DNA of 64,000 nucleotides, from the NCBI RefSeq assembly GCF_003231285.1, contig NZ_QKNS01000001.1, forward strand, positions 62,001 through 126,000. The letters are read 5' to 3'. Shown in pieces: positions 60,539 through 64,000 of this stretch. Source of the DNA: Hymenobacter sediminis. Lineage in GTDB: Bacteria > Bacteroidota > Bacteroidia > Cytophagales > Hymenobacteraceae. The position numbers and the translations under genes are program-made. Within the stretch, counting starts at the first letter, position 1, and each line of letters opens with the position of its first letter. The notes below the pieces were generated by a model. The model worked only from the letters and a program-made list of their open reading frames with translations. It did no database searches and was not told the DNA's origin.

Positions 60539-62227
60539 TTATTCAACTACCAGCCGCTGCGCCGTTTCGCCAACCCGAACCACGTACACCCCGGAGGCCA
60601 GTCCTCGCAGGCTCAAGGTGGCGCGGGTGGCCTGAGCCGGTAGGGCCTGCTGCTTCACTTCACGGCCCAAGTTGTCAATCAGAATCAGGGGTAGGGATTG
60701 GCTATTAGCTGTAGGCCAGCTAAGTTTCACCTGGTCTTGGGCAGGGTTAGGTACCAACTGCATGGCAGCCGATAGGCGGGCTGCGGTAGTCTTGGTGGTC
60801 AGTCCCATCAGCTTGGCAATGAAGGCCGAGCCAGAACTATTGAGGCTGATGTCGCCGAAAGTGGCGGGCGAACTGTTTAGGTTGCCGCCCACGGCCGCGT
60901 TACCGCTGGCATCCAAGGCCAAGGCGTTGGTATAATCGTCGCCCACGCCGCCGGCCCGTAATGCCAGGTCCCAGGAGCCAGCGCTGCTCAGGCGGGCCAC
61001 CAAAATGTCGAACTTGGCGCCGGTAGGGTCAGCGTTGGTCAGGGCAATAGCACCGAAGGTAGACGTCAGGCCCTGAAATAAACCACCCACACTGGCCTTG
61101 CCGCTACCATCCACAGCCAGAGCATTGGCGTAGTCGTTGCTGCTGCCGCCGGCCCGGGCCGCCATAGTCCAGGCATTGGCACTGCTTAGGCGGGCCACGA
61201 AAATATCAGAGGTGTTGCCGCTAGCATCGGCATTGGTGAGGACCGTAGTGCCGAAGTTGAGGGTTGGGCTGGCGAAGTTGCCGGCCACGTAAGCGTTGCC
61301 GCTGGCGTCAATGCCTGCTCCCTTGGCGTAGTCGTTGCCGGGGCCGCCAGCCTGCAAAGCCTGGGTCCAAGTGCCGGCGCTGCTCAATCGGGCCACGTAA
61401 ATGTCGCTGCTGTACTGGCTGGGGTTGGCGTTGTTGAGCACAATAGTGCCGAACGTAACAGTAGCCCGCGCAAAGTGCCCGGCAATAAGGGCATTGCCAG
61501 TGGCATCCAATACAATAGCCTGCACAAAGTCGTCGCCGGAGCCTCCTCCCCGAATGGCTTGGCCCCAAGTGCCATCGGCCCCCAGGCGGGCCACAAACAC
61601 GTCGTTGCTGCGGTCGGTGTTGGCGTTGGTGAGGGTGGTAGCCCCGAAGGTTGCCGTGTTGCTGGAAAAGTTACCCGCCACTATCGTCGTACCACTGCCA
61701 TCCAAGGCTAACCCCATGGCGCCGTCGTTATCAGAGCCGCCCATGCGCACGGCCTGGGTCCAGGTGCCGGCGCTGCTGAGGCGTGCCACAAACCCATCGG
61801 AGGAAGTACTGTTGGCGTTGGTGAGGGTAGTGGTGCCAAAAGCCGCTGTACCACCCCGAAATAACCCCGCTGCTACAATGTTCCCGGCGGCATCAACGGC
61901 TACGGCCTGCGCCACGTCATCGGCGGGCCCACCGGCACGGGCAGCCTGCAGCCAGGCGCCCGTTGGACTAAGCCGGCCCACAAACACATCAGTGCCGCCA
62001 GCGCTGGTCAGAGTAGTGCTGCCAAAGGTGCTAGTTCCCGAGAATTGGCCGGCCACTACAGTATTGCCGGTTGCATCTACGGCCGCCGCATAGATCACCG
62101 ACGAGCCGGTGCTGCCCGTTGCGTGCGCCGAGGCCCATTGCCAGGTTTGAGCGTGTAGGGCACCAGGTAGTGCTAGGCCCAGCACCAGCGCGCTAGCCCG
62201 CAGCCAAGGGGTAGGGATTTTCATCAT
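60539..62227 (-). CDS. T9SS-exported repeat protein (SBBP-like beta-propeller repeats)
   Basis: A 562-residue secreted protein. A signal peptide (ending GALHAQ) is followed by about seven repeats of roughly 66 residues, each with the pattern (T/S)FGxxxLTNA, then FVARLSSAGTW and a GGSxxDxAxALAxDxSGN turn. These are SBBP-like repeats expected to form a beta-propeller. The last 80 residues (LVPNPAQDQVKLSWP, LILIDNLGREVKQQALP, GLASGVYVVRVG) are a type IX secretion sorting domain of the Por_Secre_tail kind, which sends the protein through the outer membrane and anchors it to the cell surface. Ligand unknown. Its DNA is repetitive for the same reason. The ATG at 62227 is used; the next codon is also ATG. 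Confidence 0.9.
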   Translation of the reverse strand: MMKIPTPWLRASALVLGLALPGALHAQTWQWASAHATGSTGSSVIYAAAVDATGNTVVAGQFSGTSTFGSTTLTSAGGTDVFVGRLSPTGAWLQAARAGGPADDVAQAVAVDAAGNIVAAGLFRGGTAAFGTTTLTNANSTSSDGFVARLSSAGTWTQAVRMGGSDNDGAMGLALDGSGTTIVAGNFSSNTATFGATTLTNANTDRSNDVFVARLGADGTWGQAIRGGGSGDDFVQAIVLDATGNALIAGHFARATVTFGTIVLNNANPSQYSSDIYVARLSSAGTWTQALQAGGPGNDYAKGAGIDASGNAYVAGNFASPTLNFGTTVLTNADASGNTSDIFVARLSSANAWTMAARAGGSSNDYANALAVDGSGKASVGGLFQGLTSTFGAIALTNADPTGAKFDILVARLSSAGSWDLALRAGGVGDDYTNALALDASGNAAVGGNLNSSPATFGDISLNSSGSAFIAKLMGLTTKTTAARLSAAMQLVPNPAQDQVKLSWPTANSQSLPLILIDNLGREVKQQALPAQATRATLSLRGLASGVYVVRVGETAQRLVVE

Positions 62228-62333
62228 AGCTTTTTGAGTATGAGTTCTATGCAGATAGAAGTAAGATACAACCTGATTAGATTATATATAAGCATGTTAA
62301 TAATAAAACATAAATTTATACCATATAGCTAAA

Positions 62334-62370
62334 GCATGAAGGCCGGCCCATACAGGGCCGGCCTTCATGC
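62334..62370 (-). terminator. Hairpin terminator after the SNF2 helicase gene
   Basis: GCATGAAGGCCGGCCC (62334-62349) is the exact complement of 62355-62370 around 5 nt; an AT-rich stretch follows leftward. 26 bp beyond the stop codon. Confidence 0.75.
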
Positions 62371-62395
62371 TTTATTGTCTTTGCTGATAGGTTTC

Positions 62396-64000
62396 CTACC
62401 CCAGCAACTCCTCTATATCTTCCTTGGTCAGGCTCTTGATTATGGCCTCGTCGGTGGTAATCAGGTCGGTTACCAGCTGGATTTTCTTGTTCTGTAGGGC
62501 CAGAATCTTCTCTTCTACCGTGTTCTGGGTGATGAACTTGTAGGTAAACACTGTGCGCTGCTGCCCGATGCGGTGGGCGCGGTCCACGGCCTGCGCCTCC
62601 ACGGCGGGGTTCCACCAAGGGTCAAGAATGAACACGTAGTCGGCGGCGGTAAGGTTAAGGCCTACCCCCCCAGCCTTCAGCGAGATGAGGAATACGCGCA
62701 GGTCGTCGGTTTCCTGGAAACGGGCCACCTCTTTGTGCCGGTCGCGGGTGTTGCCATCAAGGTAGGCGTACTCAATCTGGCGCTCATCCAAGGAAGCACG
62801 AACAATATCCAGGTGCCTTACAAACTGACTGAAAACTAAAACCTTGTGGCCTTCCGATACAACGCTCTTAATCATGCGCACTACCTCCCGCAGCTTGCCC
62901 GATTCGTGGGCGTACTCCTCGTCGGCCATACGGGGGTGGTTGGCAATCTGGCGGAGCTTGGTCAGGCCCTGCAGCAGCATAAACTGGGTGCTGGCTGTGC
63001 CGTGCTCTTCTATGCTCTGCAAAATCTTGTTACGGTAGAAGCTCTTGGTTTCCTCGTAGCACTGCTGCTGCTCCTCCGTCATGGGGCAGTAGCTCAGGTT
63101 CTCAATCTTCTCGGGCAGCTCGCGGGCTACCTGGGCCTTGTGGCGGCGCAGAATGAAGGGCTTGATGAGGGCATGCAGACGACGCGTTTTAGCCTCGTCC
63201 TTGCCCTTTTCAATGGGCTTCAGAAACTCCTTACGAAAGAAGGCCTGCGTGCCCAGCAAGCCGGGGTTGATGAACGACATCTGCGACCATAAGTCCATGG
63301 TGCTGTTCTCTACCGGCGTACCCGTCAGAATTAGGCGGTGGCGGGAGTGCAGACCCCGCACCGCCTGGGAGGTAGTGGAGCTGGGGTTCTTAATAGCCTG
63401 CGACTCGTCCAGAATCACGTAGTCGAACTTGTAGGTCTTAAGCAGGTCGGCGTCCAGGCGCACAATACCGTAAGAGGTTAGCACTACATCGTAATCGGCG
63501 AACTGCTCCACGTTTTTGTCGCGGTAGGTGCCCGTATAGATGAGCAGGCGCAGGGTAGGCGTGAACTTGAAGGCCTCCGTCATCCAGTTATAAACCAGGG
63601 AGGTCGGCATCACCAGCAAAGAAGCGGCACCTTTCGCGGCTCCACTTTCCTTGCGCTGCAGCAGCATGGCCAGCGTCTGTACGGTTTTGCCCAGGCCCAT
63701 ATCATCGGCCAGGCAGCCCCCAAACTGGTATTCCTGCACGAAGTGAAGCCAATTGTAACCCGCTTTCTGATAGGGGCGCAGCTCTCCGCGGAACGAAGGG
63801 GGTAGGGGGCGGTCTTCCACCGCTTCAAACTCCCGCAGCTTCTCCAGCTTCCGCGACATTACTACGGTTGCCAGGTTGCCATTCTGCAGGTCCGAAACTA
63901 GGGCCATGTGGTGCTTGCGCAGAGTGAGCGTCTGGTTGTGCTCCTCAGAGAAAGCAAACAGCTCAAGGTACTGCGTAAACCACTCCTCCGGAATAATGGC
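62396..64000 (-). CDS. SNF2/SWI2-family DEAD/DEAH-type helicase (C-terminal part)
   Basis: The frame is open to the right edge, so the N-terminus is missing; 534 residues are visible. All SNF2 helicase motifs are present: DDMGLGKTVQTLA (I), LVMPTSLVYNW (Ia), LDESQAIKN (II), LTGTPVENSTMDLWSQ (III), then LVFSQFVRHLDIV (IV), LISLKAGGVGLNLTAADYVF (V) and AVDRAHRIGQQR (VI). This is the bacterial RapA/HepA-related group that moves along double-stranded DNA and can displace bound proteins or RNA polymerase. An ATG at 63907 lies inside the protein, not at its start: the 31 codons upstream of it read in frame and are protein-like. Confidence 0.92.
   Translation of the reverse strand, partial: AIIPEEWFTQYLELFAFSEEHNQTLTLRKHHMALVSDLQNGNLATVVMSRKLEKLREFEAVEDRPLPPSFRGELRPYQKAGYNWLHFVQEYQFGGCLADDMGLGKTVQTLAMLLQRKESGAAKGAASLLVMPTSLVYNWMTEAFKFTPTLRLLIYTGTYRDKNVEQFADYDVVLTSYGIVRLDADLLKTYKFDYVILDESQAIKNPSSTTSQAVRGLHSRHRLILTGTPVENSTMDLWSQMSFINPGLLGTQAFFRKEFLKPIEKGKDEAKTRRLHALIKPFILRRHKAQVARELPEKIENLSYCPMTEEQQQCYEETKSFYRNKILQSIEEHGTASTQFMLLQGLTKLRQIANHPRMADEEYAHESGKLREVVRMIKSVVSEGHKVLVFSQFVRHLDIVRASLDERQIEYAYLDGNTRDRHKEVARFQETDDLRVFLISLKAGGVGLNLTAADYVFILDPWWNPAVEAQAVDRAHRIGQQRTVFTYKFITQNTVEEKILALQNKKIQLVTDLITTDEAIIKSLTKEDIEELLG

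Noticed and set aside
60539..62227. Repeats within this gene as DNA repeats or a satellite
   Set aside because: The periodicity follows protein repeats of about 66 residues in one frame and is explained by the beta-propeller-like protein.
1..64000. CRISPR arrays, tRNA and rRNA genes
   Set aside because: No regularly spaced repeats were found, and no T-loop or rRNA-like sequence was noticed on either strand. A tRNAscan or Rfam run would be needed to exclude a diverged case.

Overview
The window looks like chromosomal DNA of a Hymenobacter-like member of the Bacteroidota (Cytophagales, Hymenobacteraceae). The grounds are moderately high GC, a SusC/SusD pair, a type IX secretion sorting tail, CruF/CrtD carotenoid genes, an alpha2-type glycyl-tRNA synthetase, a DUF4175 protein and Bacteroidota-type -7 promoter elements (TAnnTTTG, most often TACCTTTG). 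I see no rRNA or tRNA gene, no prophage, no intact insertion sequence and no CRISPR array.

Layout. 1-13.2 kb is housekeeping: the cut-off N-terminus of an oligopeptide-type ABC ATPase, an aldo/keto reductase, LspA, IleS, a large RND/MMPL transporter, a STAS/SEC14-like protein, GlyS and a PiT phosphate transporter. 13.3-15.5 kb has two small conserved genes and a gene-free region of about 1.1 kb packed with DnaA-box-like sequences beside an AT-rich stretch. I read this as a candidate replication origin, and mnmG, a frequent neighbour of oriC, lies 3 kb away. 15.5-30 kb holds an Ig-like lipoprotein, a methyltransferase, MnmG, an ATE/Bpt-like transferase, a YbeY / anti-sigma-type ATPase / DUF4175 operon and an M16 protease. 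30-41.7 kb is a glycosyltransferase followed by a starch/maltose group: an MFS sugar transporter, two secreted GH13 amylases, an SDR and an alpha-glucan-phosphorylase-like enzyme that lacks the PLP lysine. 41.8-45.6 kb has a GDSL esterase, a thioredoxin/DUF6952 pair behind a palindromic operator-like site, and cruF-crtD.

45.6-57.6 kb is the most interesting part. It is a compact beta-glucan utilisation locus: GH5-CBM6 enzyme, an unusual membrane regulator, SusC, SusD, a PKD lipoprotein and a GH16 endoglucanase. The regulator candidate (48176-50182) joins a 7TMR-DISM sensor to the zinc-ribbon/HTH half of an IS1595-type transposase, with no kinase and no transposase catalytic domain. It sits where a SusR, hybrid two-component or sigma/anti-sigma regulator is expected. 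Matching promoters (TTG, 21 bp, TATATTTG) precede the GH5 gene and susC, and the susC promoter is surrounded by short direct repeats that could be operators.

57.9-64 kb has an RlmI-like methyltransferase, a small lipoprotein, an SRPBCC protein, a T9SS-exported repeat protein and the C-terminal part of an SNF2 helicase running off the right edge.

Two signals run through the whole window. One is a strong excess of the heptamer CTACCCC/GGGGTAG. The other is a set of very long perfect hairpins without T-tracts after genes, several closed by that same heptamer.
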